The translations under genes were made by a program, and so were the position numbers. This document shows, piece after piece, positions 1-8,369 of a DNA stretch of 64,000 nt. Positions within the stretch are counted from its first letter, which is position 1. Each line of letters starts with the position of its first letter. This stretch comes from Candidatus Woesearchaeota archaeon. Its GTDB lineage: Archaea > Nanobdellota > Nanobdellia > Woesearchaeales > B29-G15. The notes beneath the pieces are model-generated. The model was not told where the DNA came from and did no database searches. It saw nothing but the letters and a program-made list of their open reading frames with translations. The DNA lies in contig JAFCCU010000001.1 in assembly GCA_017610005.1 (NCBI GenBank), forward strand, positions 1-64,000, read 5' to 3'.

Positions 1-108
1 AAAATCTTAGTAACTGAAGAATACCTAGAAGAACTTCTAAAAGAAATAAAAGAAAAATACAAAAGAAATATTAAAAAAATAAAAAGGTTAGTTATTAAGA
101 TTACCTAA
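1..108 (+). CDS. 3' end of an unknown gene (partial)
   Basis: Reading frame 1 is open from the window edge to a TAA at 106-108 and encodes 35 residues that are very rich in Lys, Glu and Ile (ends LVIKIT). Such a charged helical tail suits an archaeal protein C-terminus. Its last bases overlap tail to tail with the stop of the minus-strand gene at 101. The rest lies outside the window, so no function can be given. It was too short for the ORF track. Confidence 0.5.
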   Translation, partial: KILVTEEYLEELLKEIKEKYKRNIKKIKRLVIKIT

Positions 109-2104
109 GGGCAAGCATAATAACGACAATTAGTGCAATAAAGAAGATTGCAACTAAAATTCCAAGTACTAGCCATTGATTCAAACCAAATAGGCTTGTT
201 TCATCGTCTTCACTAGCAACTACTGGTCCAGGTGGAACAGTTGGCACAACAGTTGGAGGGACAATAACAATTGGGTCATCATCTTCTTCCTCTTCTTCCT
301 CAGTACCACATGCTTGTAGATTCAAGCTCACAACTTCGCTAGTCTCAAAGTCATCCTTGTCTAAGTATACACTTAGTTCACAGGTGTAAATTCCAGCTCT
401 TTCTGTGTCTGGGATTGTAACTGTATGAGTTTTTGCGAATTTGGAATCTTCATCAAATGGATCTTCATCCAGTTCAATGTACCTACCTGAGCCACCTTCA
501 GTAATGTCAATGTCTAAGTTATTACACTCAATTGTGTAAACAACTTCATCTTCATTTTTTGTTCCGATGTTTACAATTTCAACATCAAATTCAGCTCTTC
601 TATCACATTGTAGTGTTTCTCTAGCTAAGGAAAATTCTCTAATTATTACTTCATGGCTTTCTTTGTCAACTTCAAATTCCATATCAATTGAAATTTCATG
701 GTCAACACCATTTTCGTCTTCGCCTTCAATTGTGATTGTTACATCAAAGGTTCCGTCGTCAACTTCTAATGGGATGTCAAAGAAAACAGAGATATCTTCT
801 TTATCATCTTCTTTAATGTCGACTTCATCACTTTCTTCTTCGATGTCATCATCGTCGTCAATATCAGAGACAAGTACAGTCATAAAGACTCCTTCAATCT
901 CAATATTGTCATCATCTGAAAACAAGTTTTCTACAGTAGCTCTGACTTCAATTTCGGATTCAGGTTTAATTTTAACACTGTCTCCACCATCTTCATCAAC
1001 GCTTTCCCTGTCGCCATCAACATAGATCTTAAGATCTTTTAATGAAAGCATAACTTCAGGCACAATCTTGAGTGGGAAAGAGGCATCATACATATCTGAT
1101 TTAATCTCTATATCTCCAATTGTGTGTTCTCCTGATTGTTCATCTTCAGGAATTTCAAAAGAAACTGAAATCTGATCAGAATCACCAATAGTTAGTTCTG
1201 TATCAACACTTGTAAATGTTACTGCATATTTTTCTGCAGCAGTTGAAGTAATTGTAATTTCAGCTAGGTCAAAGTCACCATCATTTAAGATAGTAAAAAC
1301 TTTATTGTAAGTTCTTGTTCTTACAGCTCTTTCTTGTATAATCTCAGTTGGCACAGTTAAGTGGCCAATAGGTTCAACAACAACAACTTCAACAGTTCCT
1401 TGTTGAGTTAAACTACCTGCAACAACATCAAATGTACCAGTATAAGTACCAGCTACCTGACTTGCAGGAACAGTAATTGTTGCAGTAACAACATTATTAG
1501 CACCGAAATCTAATGCAAAGCCGTTTTCATCAAGTACAATTGCACTTGAGTCAATTACATCAGTGCCTTTACTTAAGTCACTAAATGAAATAACAACATT
1601 TGCTAAATCAGAATTACCTGTATTAGTAATTGTAATAGTCTTATCCTCTGAATTATCCTGAGTAATTGTAGCAGTAATTGCAGTAGGATCAACTGTTATT
1701 GCAGGAACTTCATTAACTAAAACTTCTAAAACTGCTGTATCTTCAACAGTAGCATCAGAGCCGTTTAGAGTTGCTGTATAGGTACCTGCATATTGGTTTG
1801 TTGGGATAACAACATCAAAGTTGACTGTCTCAACATTCCCTGGAGCAAGTCCAGTTACAGCGCCAATAGTTGGGCCGTTAAAGCTAATTGTGCCATCACT
1901 CAACACTGTTGAGGTGAACACAACATTTAGATTTTCTGTTCCTATATTTTGTAGAACGAAGCTTCCTTGAACTGTAGAGCCTGGGTTACCTGTTAAGGCA
2001 ACAGTGGTCTCTTGGATATTCAAGGCTTTTGCAGCTTCTGCAGCCTGTGCAAAACAGACTACTGCCATTATAATGGCAAAAACCATAAAAAACCGTCTAA
2101 TCAT
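101..2104 (-). CDS. Secreted Ig-like repeat protein with C-terminal membrane anchor
   Basis: The 667-residue product has an N-terminal signal peptide (MIRRFFMVFAIIMAVVCFAQA) and a C-terminal transmembrane helix (about 641-665, LVLGILVAIFFIALIVV) ending in a short basic tail, so the bulk should face the outside, anchored at its C-terminus. Between them are several beta-sandwich modules of roughly 100 residues of the NEW3/CARDB kind, with recurring patterns such as GTYTATL, AGTYTGTF and AGIYTCEL. The middle (about 360-480) is extremely acidic, with runs of Asp and Glu. A Pro/Val stretch just before the helix looks like a stalk. Likely a cell-surface structural protein; the partner is unknown. 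The start was chosen because the signal peptide follows directly. It stands alone, converging on the partial gene at the left edge. Confidence 0.8.
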   Translation of the reverse strand: MIRRFFMVFAIIMAVVCFAQAAEAAKALNIQETTVALTGNPGSTVQGSFVLQNIGTENLNVVFTSTVLSDGTISFNGPTIGAVTGLAPGNVETVNFDVVIPTNQYAGTYTATLNGSDATVEDTAVLEVLVNEVPAITVDPTAITATITQDNSEDKTITITNTGNSDLANVVISFSDLSKGTDVIDSSAIVLDENGFALDFGANNVVTATITVPASQVAGTYTGTFDVVAGSLTQQGTVEVVVVEPIGHLTVPTEIIQERAVRTRTYNKVFTILNDGDFDLAEITITSTAAEKYAVTFTSVDTELTIGDSDQISVSFEIPEDEQSGEHTIGDIEIKSDMYDASFPLKIVPEVMLSLKDLKIYVDGDRESVDEDGGDSVKIKPESEIEVRATVENLFSDDDNIEIEGVFMTVLVSDIDDDDDIEEESDEVDIKEDDKEDISVFFDIPLEVDDGTFDVTITIEGEDENGVDHEISIDMEFEVDKESHEVIIREFSLARETLQCDRRAEFDVEIVNIGTKNEDEVVYTIECNNLDIDITEGGSGRYIELDEDPFDEDSKFAKTHTVTIPDTERAGIYTCELSVYLDKDDFETSEVVSLNLQACGTEEEEEEDDDPIVIVPPTVVPTVPPGPVVASEDDETSLFGLNQWLVLGILVAIFFIALIVVIMLALR

Positions 2105-2233
2105 TTTAATACCCCTTCACTCGTTAATTATTTGATAGTAGTAACTAATCATATTTAAAGGTTATGGTAGGCTATCGTCGTTTAAGGATTTATGTTAAGC
2201 TTTTTAATAAAAGTTGTTAAAGCTTCAAATGAT

Positions 2234-3247
2234 TTAGAATTTATTAATATAATAAATATTTGCAAGTTGACAAAAACACATCTTTTTTCTTAATTTCTGC
2301 CTGGCATTTTTTGCTTTTTTCCACATTATTTTAAATGAATCTTTCTTTAAATCTCCTAAAACCTGCCCCAAAACTCCACAAGTAACAACTTTACCATCAG
2401 GCATTATTTGACATGATAAAAGCCCAGCATTACATTTAAATCGCTTTTTTTCAAGCAAATTTCTATAATAAGAAAGCCTTATTGTATTTTTCAAAAAACT
2501 TATTCCTCTTTTGCTAAAAAGCTTCCCAGTTTGCTCAAGCACTAAGAATTTTAAAAATCTATCAAGCTTCTTTTTATCCATAATAAACTTTTTATCTTTA
2601 GTATTTAATTCACTTCTTTGCTGCGCTGTTTCAAAAATATAATCATCAGGCTTTAGTTCATTTACAACATAATCGTAAATTTTAAAGATATCTTTTAGAT
2701 TATGGGGAGAAATAACCGTATTAATACTTAATTTAAATCGTTTATCTTTAATGAGTTTTAGTAGTTTTATAGTCTCAACAAGTTTTTTTGAAGCGCCTTT
2801 CATTCCACGAACTTTATCATGGTCCTCTCCTATTGCATCAACTGATAAATTTAGGATTAATTCATAGTTTCCTTTTGTTTTCAAAATATTCCTAACTTTT
2901 TTATCAATAATTTCTGGCATTGAACCATTGCTTGGAATACAGAGCACCTTTGGCTTATTTATTTTCAAAACTTCTATTGCAATTTTATCAATGTCAGGTA
3001 GGCAAAATGGTTCTCCCCCTGTTAAAGTTACCCACGCAGCAGAGTTACCAATTTCTTTTATTATCCTAAACCACTCTTTTGTTTTCAGTTCATTATCATT
3101 ATTTTTCTTCCAAAGCCCACATGTTTTGCATTTTGAATTACATTTAAAAGAAAGTAAGTACACATAAGAAAATGGTTTTATGGGAAGATCAATATATTTT
3201 TGCAACTTGTATAAAGGACTCTTTAAAATTAACTCTAATCCTTTCAT
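2234..3247 (-). CDS. Radical SAM protein with SPASM-like C-terminal region
   Basis: A 337-residue radical SAM enzyme. The CX3CX2C cluster motif is at residues 36-43 (CNSKCKTC), followed by a GGEPF motif near residue 77 that binds the SAM amino group. The C-terminal third carries extra cysteines (CNAGLLSCQIMPDGKVVTCG and a final CFC), the pattern of a SPASM/twitch auxiliary Fe-S cluster domain. Family members activate enzymes, mature peptides or modify small molecules; no substrate can be assigned and no obvious peptide precursor lies beside it. The 198-aa membrane protein gene lies 31 bp upstream on the same strand, so the two may be co-transcribed. Confidence 0.85.
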   Translation of the reverse strand: MKGLELILKSPLYKLQKYIDLPIKPFSYVYLLSFKCNSKCKTCGLWKKNNDNELKTKEWFRIIKEIGNSAAWVTLTGGEPFCLPDIDKIAIEVLKINKPKVLCIPSNGSMPEIIDKKVRNILKTKGNYELILNLSVDAIGEDHDKVRGMKGASKKLVETIKLLKLIKDKRFKLSINTVISPHNLKDIFKIYDYVVNELKPDDYIFETAQQRSELNTKDKKFIMDKKKLDRFLKFLVLEQTGKLFSKRGISFLKNTIRLSYYRNLLEKKRFKCNAGLLSCQIMPDGKVVTCGVLGQVLGDLKKDSFKIMWKKAKNARQKLRKKMCFCQLANIYYINKF

Positions 3248-3278
3248 AAATTTCTAAAATAAAAGAGAATATAAAAAG

Positions 3279-3875
3279 TTACCCCTTAGCCAAGACCTCT
3301 TCAAGGTTAACAAGATAAGGCTTGAATTTCTCTGCTTCTCTTAAGGGATCTTTAACAAATGGAATATAAAATTCTCCAATCGAAACAGTTTTTTTACCAG
3401 ACTTGTATTCGCTTAAGTAACCGACTTTAAACTCAAGTGCCCCATATTCCTCTCCTTCAATTTCAAAATCTACTTTGCCTTCGGCTTCAGTGAGAAGGTC
3501 GTATTCAAAGCCAAAAGATTTAGCTACATTGTTAGTTTGTCTAGCTGGTGTAACAATCTTCTTAGTAGTATCAATTGTTGTGACTGTGTTAACCTCCTTG
3601 TTATGATTTGGATAAACTAAAATTGCTTTAACAGTCTTTGCGATTGAATAAATCCCTAAGGCTACAGCTGTGATTCCAGGGATTATGCTAAGTGGTACAG
3701 AAAAATAATCTCCACTGCCCCATATAGTATAACCATTTAGGAAAAAATAGGTCCATCCGAAGGTACCAAATCCACCAAAAGCTGCTTTTCCTAAATTGAC
3801 TAAAACTTCTCTTGGTAATTGTTCTCTTCTTGCCTGAATTGCTTTTTCATTTGGTTTATATGTAAAAATTGCCAT
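3279..3875 (-). CDS. Hypothetical membrane protein, two N-terminal helices
   Basis: A 198-residue protein I do not recognise. Residues about 30-50 and 60-85 are hydrophobic (for example SIIPGITAVALGIYSIAK) and look like two transmembrane helices. The remaining ~110 residues are soluble, mixed alpha/beta and acidic, probably a cytoplasmic domain. It ends 31 bp before the radical SAM gene on the same strand. A strong hairpin lies between it and the upstream MscS gene, so it probably starts its own transcript. Confidence 0.6.
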   Translation of the reverse strand: MAIFTYKPNEKAIQARREQLPREVLVNLGKAAFGGFGTFGWTYFFLNGYTIWGSGDYFSVPLSIIPGITAVALGIYSIAKTVKAILVYPNHNKEVNTVTTIDTTKKIVTPARQTNNVAKSFGFEYDLLTEAEGKVDFEIEGEEYGALEFKVGYLSEYKSGKKTVSIGEFYIPFVKDPLREAEKFKPYLVNLEEVLAKG

Positions 3876-3892
3876 TTTATTTGTTAGGAATA

Positions 3893-3990
3893 CCCCCTGC
3901 TTGCAGTGGATGGGTGAACATGAGCTACATAAAAATGGGGATTACTAACATTAAAAATACCCCGCAGCTTGCTGCGGTTGGGATTTTTAT
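3893..3990. repeat. Hairpin island: possible terminator or small mobile-element remnant
   Basis: The 209-bp gap between two minus-strand genes holds a short palindrome (CTGCTTGCAG, about 3897-3906) and a long one. In the long one CCGCAG-CTTG-CTGCGG (3962-3977) is flanked by TAAAAATACCCC on one side and TTGGGATTTTTA on the other, giving a near-continuous stem of about 35 bp. On the minus strand the stem is followed by a T run, so it could end mscS transcription. Two C/G-rich hairpins separated by about 50 bp also resemble the ends of small IS200/IS605-like or REP-like elements; that is inference. No gene was seen here; the plus-strand ORF 3869-4153 looks like a shadow. Confidence 0.5.
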
Positions 3991-4084
3991 TTCACCAAAT
4001 AGAATAACACTTTCATTGTTTAATAAGTACTCAAGAAAAAATAATCAAAAATCTAAGAAAAGTAAAAGAATTATAGGTAAAAGC

Positions 4085-5107
4085 TCACACCCTGACAATT
4101 TTTACAACAGGCCAGCTAATTTCAATTTTCCTTCTGTCAAACTCCTTTTTTAGCGCTTTGATAAATTCACTTCGGACTTTAAAGCGATCAACGTAGCGTT
4201 TAACTCTAAGAATAACTTTAAAATTAATATTAGAGTCTCCAAATTCATTAAATCTTACCTTTGGTTCATAACCTTTTATTGTTCCTTCAACATTTTCTTG
4301 AATGTTGTTTGCAACAGCTAAAACAACTTTTTCAACTCTGTCTAAATCCTCTCCATAATCTACTCCACATTCAATAATGCAAGAAGTTTCCAAGTTAGGA
4401 AGCGAATAATTAACAACAATTGAATCAGCTAAGTGGGAATTAGGCACAATAACATAATTGTTTGAAAGTTTCCTTATCCTAGTTGTTCTCCATCCAATAT
4501 CCTCCACATATCCCTTTAAATCAGTCCCAATTTCTACAAAATCTCCTACATTTAATGGTTTGTCTGATAGAATATGGATCCCCCCAAAAAGATTAGCAAG
4601 GGTATTTTGCAGTGCAAGCCCAATTGCAAGCCCACCTATCCCTAATGTTGCAATTAAGGGGGTAATTTTAATATTGAAATAGTCTAAGATGATTAAAATT
4701 CCAATAATATAAACAATTACAGAGAGTACATTGCTCGTTAATTTAGGCGTAGAATCATACTTCCCCTTAAAATGCAGCCAATGTTTCATAAGTGTTCTAA
4801 ACACTTTTGAAATAACTGTTGAAGCAACTAAAACATACCACACAAAAAATGCCTTATTAACATATAAGGTATAAGGCGCCAATTCTGTAAGGAGATTTAG
4901 AGATATCTGCACGCCAATAGAAATTACTAGCGTATAAAACGGTCTTGTTAAAATCAATAATAAATCATCATCGAGGGTGTTTTTAGTTTTTTTAACTAAC
5001 TTATGAATGTAAACACTGAGAATAAAATGAAGTATTCTTGCTAAAATTAATGAACCAAAAATAATTACTGCTGATAAAATATATTCCTCTTGTGCGATTT
5101 TAACCAC
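4085..5107 (-). CDS. MscS-family mechanosensitive ion channel
   Basis: A 340-residue small-conductance mechanosensitive channel. Four to five hydrophobic segments occupy residues 10-175. The pore-lining helix region is glycine- and alanine-rich (LGIGGLAIGLALQNTLANLF, near 155-175) and runs into the hallmark beta domain (DKPLNVGDFVEIG, then IGWRTTRIR and VIVPNSHL). The C-terminal alpha/beta domain is complete (ends EISWPVVKIVRV). The channel releases solutes during hypo-osmotic shock. It lies 60 bp downstream of the cation/proton antiporter on the same strand, a plausible ion and osmotic homeostasis pair. A second, much shorter MscS-like gene is at 40.3 kb. Confidence 0.92.
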   Translation of the reverse strand: MVKIAQEEYILSAVIIFGSLILARILHFILSVYIHKLVKKTKNTLDDDLLLILTRPFYTLVISIGVQISLNLLTELAPYTLYVNKAFFVWYVLVASTVISKVFRTLMKHWLHFKGKYDSTPKLTSNVLSVIVYIIGILIILDYFNIKITPLIATLGIGGLAIGLALQNTLANLFGGIHILSDKPLNVGDFVEIGTDLKGYVEDIGWRTTRIRKLSNNYVIVPNSHLADSIVVNYSLPNLETSCIIECGVDYGEDLDRVEKVVLAVANNIQENVEGTIKGYEPKVRFNEFGDSNINFKVILRVKRYVDRFKVRSEFIKALKKEFDRRKIEISWPVVKIVRV

Positions 5108-5167
5108 CCTTTTTTAATAAAATAAACATCTGCTATTTAAAAAATTTACCATTAATATCAAACCCCT

Positions 5168-6361
5168 CTACTCATCCATCACATTGGGAAATTTCTTCAA
5201 ATATGTTCTTAATACAAACGGAAAGATAAATGTAGATACTATTGCAACAAGTACCAGTGAGGAATAAATTGAAGGAGTAATAATTCCTGCTTCTCTTGCA
5301 ACTTCAGCAATAATTAATTCAATTGCACCTCGAGAGTTCATTCCCCAACCAATAATATAAGTCTGAATCCAGGATAATTTTGTAAATGGTTTTGTTAATA
5401 ATAATCCAAATAAATTACCAATAATTCCGACACATAAAATTATTAAAAAAAATAAAGGGCTTTGCATTAAGGATTCTCCATCAAAATTCATCCCAATATT
5501 TATAAAAAAGAAAGGGATTACTATTGCAAACCCAAAATCACGAATTTCTTTAATAATTTTCTTTTTAACTTTTTTATCTTTAATTAGCCTTTGAACGATT
5601 ATCCCTGCAATAAATGCTCCAACAATTGGACCAAGACCTAAGTAAACTGATGTTGAAGCAATAATCAAAAATAAAACAATAATTAATGAAAGGGAACTAA
5701 CTTGAGTATGTCTAGCAAAGTAATGTTTAATCATTCTAGGAAGTAAAACCTTGGAAAGAATTACAATTAAACAGATAAATAATCCAACCCTAAGGGGTAA
5801 TAATTGTAACTCTGTTAAGGCTGTTTGAAAAGAAAAACCCCTTGAAGCAAAAACAACAATGACTGATAAGAACATTACACCAAGGGCATCATCTAAAATC
5901 GCAGCGCCTAACATAATTGTTCCAAGTTTTGATTTTAACTTATTAAATTCCATCAAAATTATTGCTTTAGAACCTTCAGAAGTAATAGACAATGCGGCTC
6001 CAACAGTAAAAGCGACAAATCCATCATATCCCATTAGCCTCATTACTGTAAACCCCATTGCAAATGGAACGATAGCTGAAAAAAGTGCAATTAATCCTTC
6101 TTCATATTTTGACTTTCTTAATTCAAATAAATCCACTTCAAGTCCAGTTATAAAAAGTAAAAATACTATCCCAATATTAGAGAAAAAATATATCAGGTCA
6201 AAACCCATATGGGACCCAATAAAATTATGCAATGGTTCAAAAGTTAAAATAAACCCAGTTACAATAAACCCAATCACAATTGAAATTTTAAACTGGTTAA
6301 ATATCTCTGCCATTATGAGGGCAAGTCCTAAGCAAAGAGTAATTACTAATAATGGCTCCAT
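5168..6361 (-). CDS. Kef-type cation/proton antiporter (CPA2 family)
   Basis: A 397-residue membrane protein with about 12 hydrophobic helices and no soluble regulatory (TrkA-N) domain. Family features include FLLFITGLEVDLFELRKSK in the fourth-helix region, the AILDDALG ion-binding motif near residue 155, GLGPIVGAFIAGI near 245, and GWGMNSRGAIELIIAEVA near 340. It should exchange Na+ or K+ for protons across the cytoplasmic membrane; the ion is not clear from sequence. The mscS gene follows on the same strand. The start ATG at 6359-6361 leads directly into the first helix. Confidence 0.9.
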   Translation of the reverse strand: MEPLLVITLCLGLALIMAEIFNQFKISIVIGFIVTGFILTFEPLHNFIGSHMGFDLIYFFSNIGIVFLLFITGLEVDLFELRKSKYEEGLIALFSAIVPFAMGFTVMRLMGYDGFVAFTVGAALSITSEGSKAIILMEFNKLKSKLGTIMLGAAILDDALGVMFLSVIVVFASRGFSFQTALTELQLLPLRVGLFICLIVILSKVLLPRMIKHYFARHTQVSSLSLIIVLFLIIASTSVYLGLGPIVGAFIAGIIVQRLIKDKKVKKKIIKEIRDFGFAIVIPFFFINIGMNFDGESLMQSPLFFLIILCVGIIGNLFGLLLTKPFTKLSWIQTYIIGWGMNSRGAIELIIAEVAREAGIITPSIYSSLVLVAIVSTFIFPFVLRTYLKKFPNVMDE

Positions 6362-6436
6362 CGTGAATTAGATTAGAGAGTAAAGGGTATTTAAATTTTG
6401 CTTAGCTTCATAAAATCCTTTTCATTAACATTTATT

Positions 6437-6882
6437 ATGGCTGTGGAAATTCGGCAGGCAAAACTTGAAGATATTACTACTCTATCTGCTTTAGCTTTAA
6501 CTATTTGGAATCAATATTCTAGTAAGATTAAGAAAAATCTTCCTGTTGTGGAAACTGACTGGGTTGCAAGACATACTAAGGAGTTGCAAGAAAAATTAAT
6601 CCTTGTTGCTTATAATCAGGGATCAATGGTGGGATACTTAAAAGGTACTCCTCCAGTTAAAAATGAGATGGTTACAATTGAGTATGTTGGGGTAGACCCA
6701 CAATTCCAGAAGAGAGGTATTGGTACATTTCTTGCTAAGTCTTATGTTGAAAGGGCAATGGTGCATCTCCAATTTTAATTACTGCTCCAGAGGATAACCC
6801 CTTCTTAAGAAGAGTATTATCAAAAGTGGGATTTTGGAATGATGAGTTCAGCGATACTTTTACTTTCACCCCCAAGGGTTAG
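6437..6882 (+). pseudogene. GNAT acetyltransferase interrupted by a one-base frameshift
   Basis: The ORF track gives 126 residues from a TTG at 6398, but the ATG at 6437 (MAVEIRQAKLEDIT) is the natural GNAT start. The acetyl-CoA loop is present (VDPQFQKRGIGTFL). The frame then hits TAA at 6776-6778, while the -1 frame continues with a perfectly typical GNAT C-terminus (GASPILITAPEDNPFLRRVL, then SKVGFW) to TAG at 6880-6882. One missing G near 6757-6764 (ATGGTGC instead of ATGGGTGC) explains the break. Either the gene is broken or the base was lost in assembly. A second GNAT gene follows 31 bp later. Confidence 0.75.
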
Positions 6883-6913
6883 TTTTAAAAGTAATGATGT
6901 TTTTTGAATTCTT

Positions 6914-7345
6914 ATGATATTAGAAATTGAACAGTTGCAGAGATCAGATTTAAGTAGTGAGCTTGAGGCTATTTGGAGACTCGGGAATTTTAGAGGAAGA
7001 AATCATCAAAAATTACAAAGAATAGATTTATTGAGCGAATTTTTAGATAAAAATTCTATTTTTTTTGCAAGGGTAGATGGAGAAACTATCGGATATTTAG
7101 AAGGGAGTTTAGTTGATGGAGAGAATATTCCTATGCTTGGGAGAGTTTATGTAGAAAGTCAGTATAGGAGAGGAAACATTGGAATAGAGTTAGTCCAGGC
7201 CTACGAGCAGTTAGCTGAAACTAATCATCCAAGTGTGAGGGCTAGGTGTCATGGAGATGCAATTAAAGCCCTTTATGAAAAATTAGATTACAATCATGAG
7301 GGTAGTTTTGCAGGGGTCCTACATCTTTTCAATAGGAATTTGTAG
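6914..7345 (+). CDS. GNAT-family N-acetyltransferase
   Basis: A 143-residue protein with the GNAT fold. The central strand and acetyl-CoA loop are visible as LGRVYVESQYRRGNIGIELV near residues 76-95, a variant of the QxxGxG/A loop, and the last helix and strand as IKALYEKLDYNHEG. The N-terminal substrate region is short and the substrate cannot be told. It follows the frameshifted GNAT gene in the same orientation; they are not close copies. It converges on the small membrane-protein gene at 7360, leaving 14 bp. Confidence 0.82.
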   Translation: MILEIEQLQRSDLSSELEAIWRLGNFRGRNHQKLQRIDLLSEFLDKNSIFFARVDGETIGYLEGSLVDGENIPMLGRVYVESQYRRGNIGIELVQAYEQLAETNHPSVRARCHGDAIKALYEKLDYNHEGSFAGVLHLFNRNL

Positions 7346-7359
7346 TTAAATAAATTATT

Positions 7360-7644
7360 TTAACTTGTTTTTCTTGGCACAAACACTTTTTGTGATGAAA
7401 ACGCTTTGTAAACACCTTCTAAAACATCTGTTCCAGCATAGCCCGCTAATAATGCCATTCTATAATCAAATGAAAAAATAACCCCAGTAAAAGAACCAAC
7501 AATCATTGCAATAGCGATAGTTATTCCCCAATAATCCCAAAGAATTTTCTTCTTTTTTGAAATTGCCTTAAAAAGTCCTAGTACTCCTCTTGTTAGTCCG
7601 CCTAATGCACCAAGTGCTGCAGAAAAAATAATCGGATGAATCAT
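7360..7644 (-). CDS. Small membrane protein paired with an RHH regulator
   Basis: A 94-residue protein with two hydrophobic segments (IIFSAALGALGGLTRGVLGLF at the N-terminus; GITIAIAMIVGSFTGVIFSF in the middle), a basic KKKK linker between them and a basic C-terminus. No family recognised. Its ATG overlaps the stop of the upstream ribbon-helix-helix-like gene by 4 bp (ATGA), so they are translationally coupled. It may be membrane-associated cargo of that regulator; a toxin role is possible but unsupported. Confidence 0.6.
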   Translation of the reverse strand: MIHPIIFSAALGALGGLTRGVLGLFKAISKKKKILWDYWGITIAIAMIVGSFTGVIFSFDYRMALLAGYAGTDVLEGVYKAFSSQKVFVPRKTS

Positions 7645-7817
7645 AATGTAAACGCCTCTTCAAAGTTAGTCTCGCCCCATTCATCCTGGTGATTTAAGGC
7701 ATATTCTGCAAGAATATTAATAATTACTGTTTCAACTGATTTTAATTCTGCCTTTGCAATACTAGCTAATTCTTCTAAAAGCTCTTCTGGGATTTGTAAA
7801 TTAATTTTTTCAGTCAT
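7641..7817 (-). CDS. Ribbon-helix-helix-type DNA-binding protein, 58 aa
   Basis: This ORF is too short for the ORF track. It reads MTEKINLQIPEELLEELASI and continues through AELKSVETVIINILAEYA to EEAFTL. The pattern (short beta strand KINLQIP, helix A EELLEELASIA, turn, helix B SVETVIINILAEYA) is the CopG/Arc ribbon-helix-helix fold typical of antitoxins and small repressors. The stop TGA (7641-7643) overlaps the next gene's ATG in an ATGA. Regulation is likely autogenous, as is usual for such genes; no operator was identified. Confidence 0.7.
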   Translation of the reverse strand: MTEKINLQIPEELLEELASIAKAELKSVETVIINILAEYALNHQDEWGETNFEEAFTL

Positions 7818-7871
7818 AAAAGAAAAGCATAATGGGCTTTTAAAAGTTTATTTTAACTTTTTCCGGAAGAA

Positions 7872-8222
7872 TTACAAACTTTTTTCAATCATTTCAATTC
7901 CACGAATTTGTCTATGCACTAATTTTGAGACCTTACGAAGTCTGCTTCTAATATCATCAAGCATCTCTTTTTCTTGATGTAAAATTCTATGTTCGCGGTG
8001 CATTATTTCTTTACCCTTCTTAACTCTTTCAACTTTTCTCATATGTTCAAGGGCTTGAATCTCTTTTCTTAATCGGTCTTCACGATGTTGAAAATTAAAA
8101 AATGTAGACACATCTTGAGAAACTTTTCTCTCAATATTTAGAATTTCACCATATAAATCTCTAATATGCTTCAAAGAATGATTAATCCTCTCTTCAGGAT
8201 CCTTATTGCCAAATAAACCCAT
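7872..8222 (-). CDS. Hypothetical coiled-coil protein
   Basis: A 116-residue, highly charged and His/Arg-rich, almost entirely helical protein (MGLFGNKDPEERINHSLKHI at the start). Long stretches have coiled-coil spacing (residues 25-105). No signal peptide, membrane segment or recognised domain. It ends 54 bp upstream of the RHH gene on the same strand. The function is unknown; helical proteins of this size are common in DPANN genomes. Confidence 0.6.
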   Translation of the reverse strand: MGLFGNKDPEERINHSLKHIRDLYGEILNIERKVSQDVSTFFNFQHREDRLRKEIQALEHMRKVERVKKGKEIMHREHRILHQEKEMLDDIRSRLRKVSKLVHRQIRGIEMIEKSL

Positions 8223-8369
8223 GTATCAAAATTTGTTTTGGCATTTATAAATCCTTTGTTCTAAACGGAAAGATCCGTTTAATCAATCTAGAGGTCTCTC
8301 CTTGCTCGAGCCCCTTAATCTCTAGACTCTCTATCCCTATAAGGTTTAAGGTATATGGGAGTGTTTTTC
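8223..8369. other. Intergenic region with hairpins upstream of the heptad array
   Basis: Between the coiled-coil gene and the heptad array lies a perfect hairpin AAACGGA-AAGA-TCCGTTT (8263-8280), followed by a longer-range inverted pair (TCTAGAG ... CTCTAGA, about 8287-8326). The sequence has no coding potential that I can see. With the array this makes a 356-bp gene-free stretch between divergently placed gene ends. Confidence 0.5.

Noticed and set aside
567-1025. 152-aa plus-strand ORF, Ser-rich
   Set aside because: It is the antisense shadow of the acidic part of the 667-aa surface protein, whose Asp/Glu codons read as Ser/Ile codons in reverse.
3869-4153. 94-aa plus-strand ORF
   Set aside because: It crosses the hairpin island and runs into the mscS 3' end; the composition is not protein-like.
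5859-6371. 170-aa plus-strand ORF
   Set aside because: It is the antisense of the Kef-type antiporter; residue content (Ile/Asn/Pro-rich) is typical of an antisense shadow.
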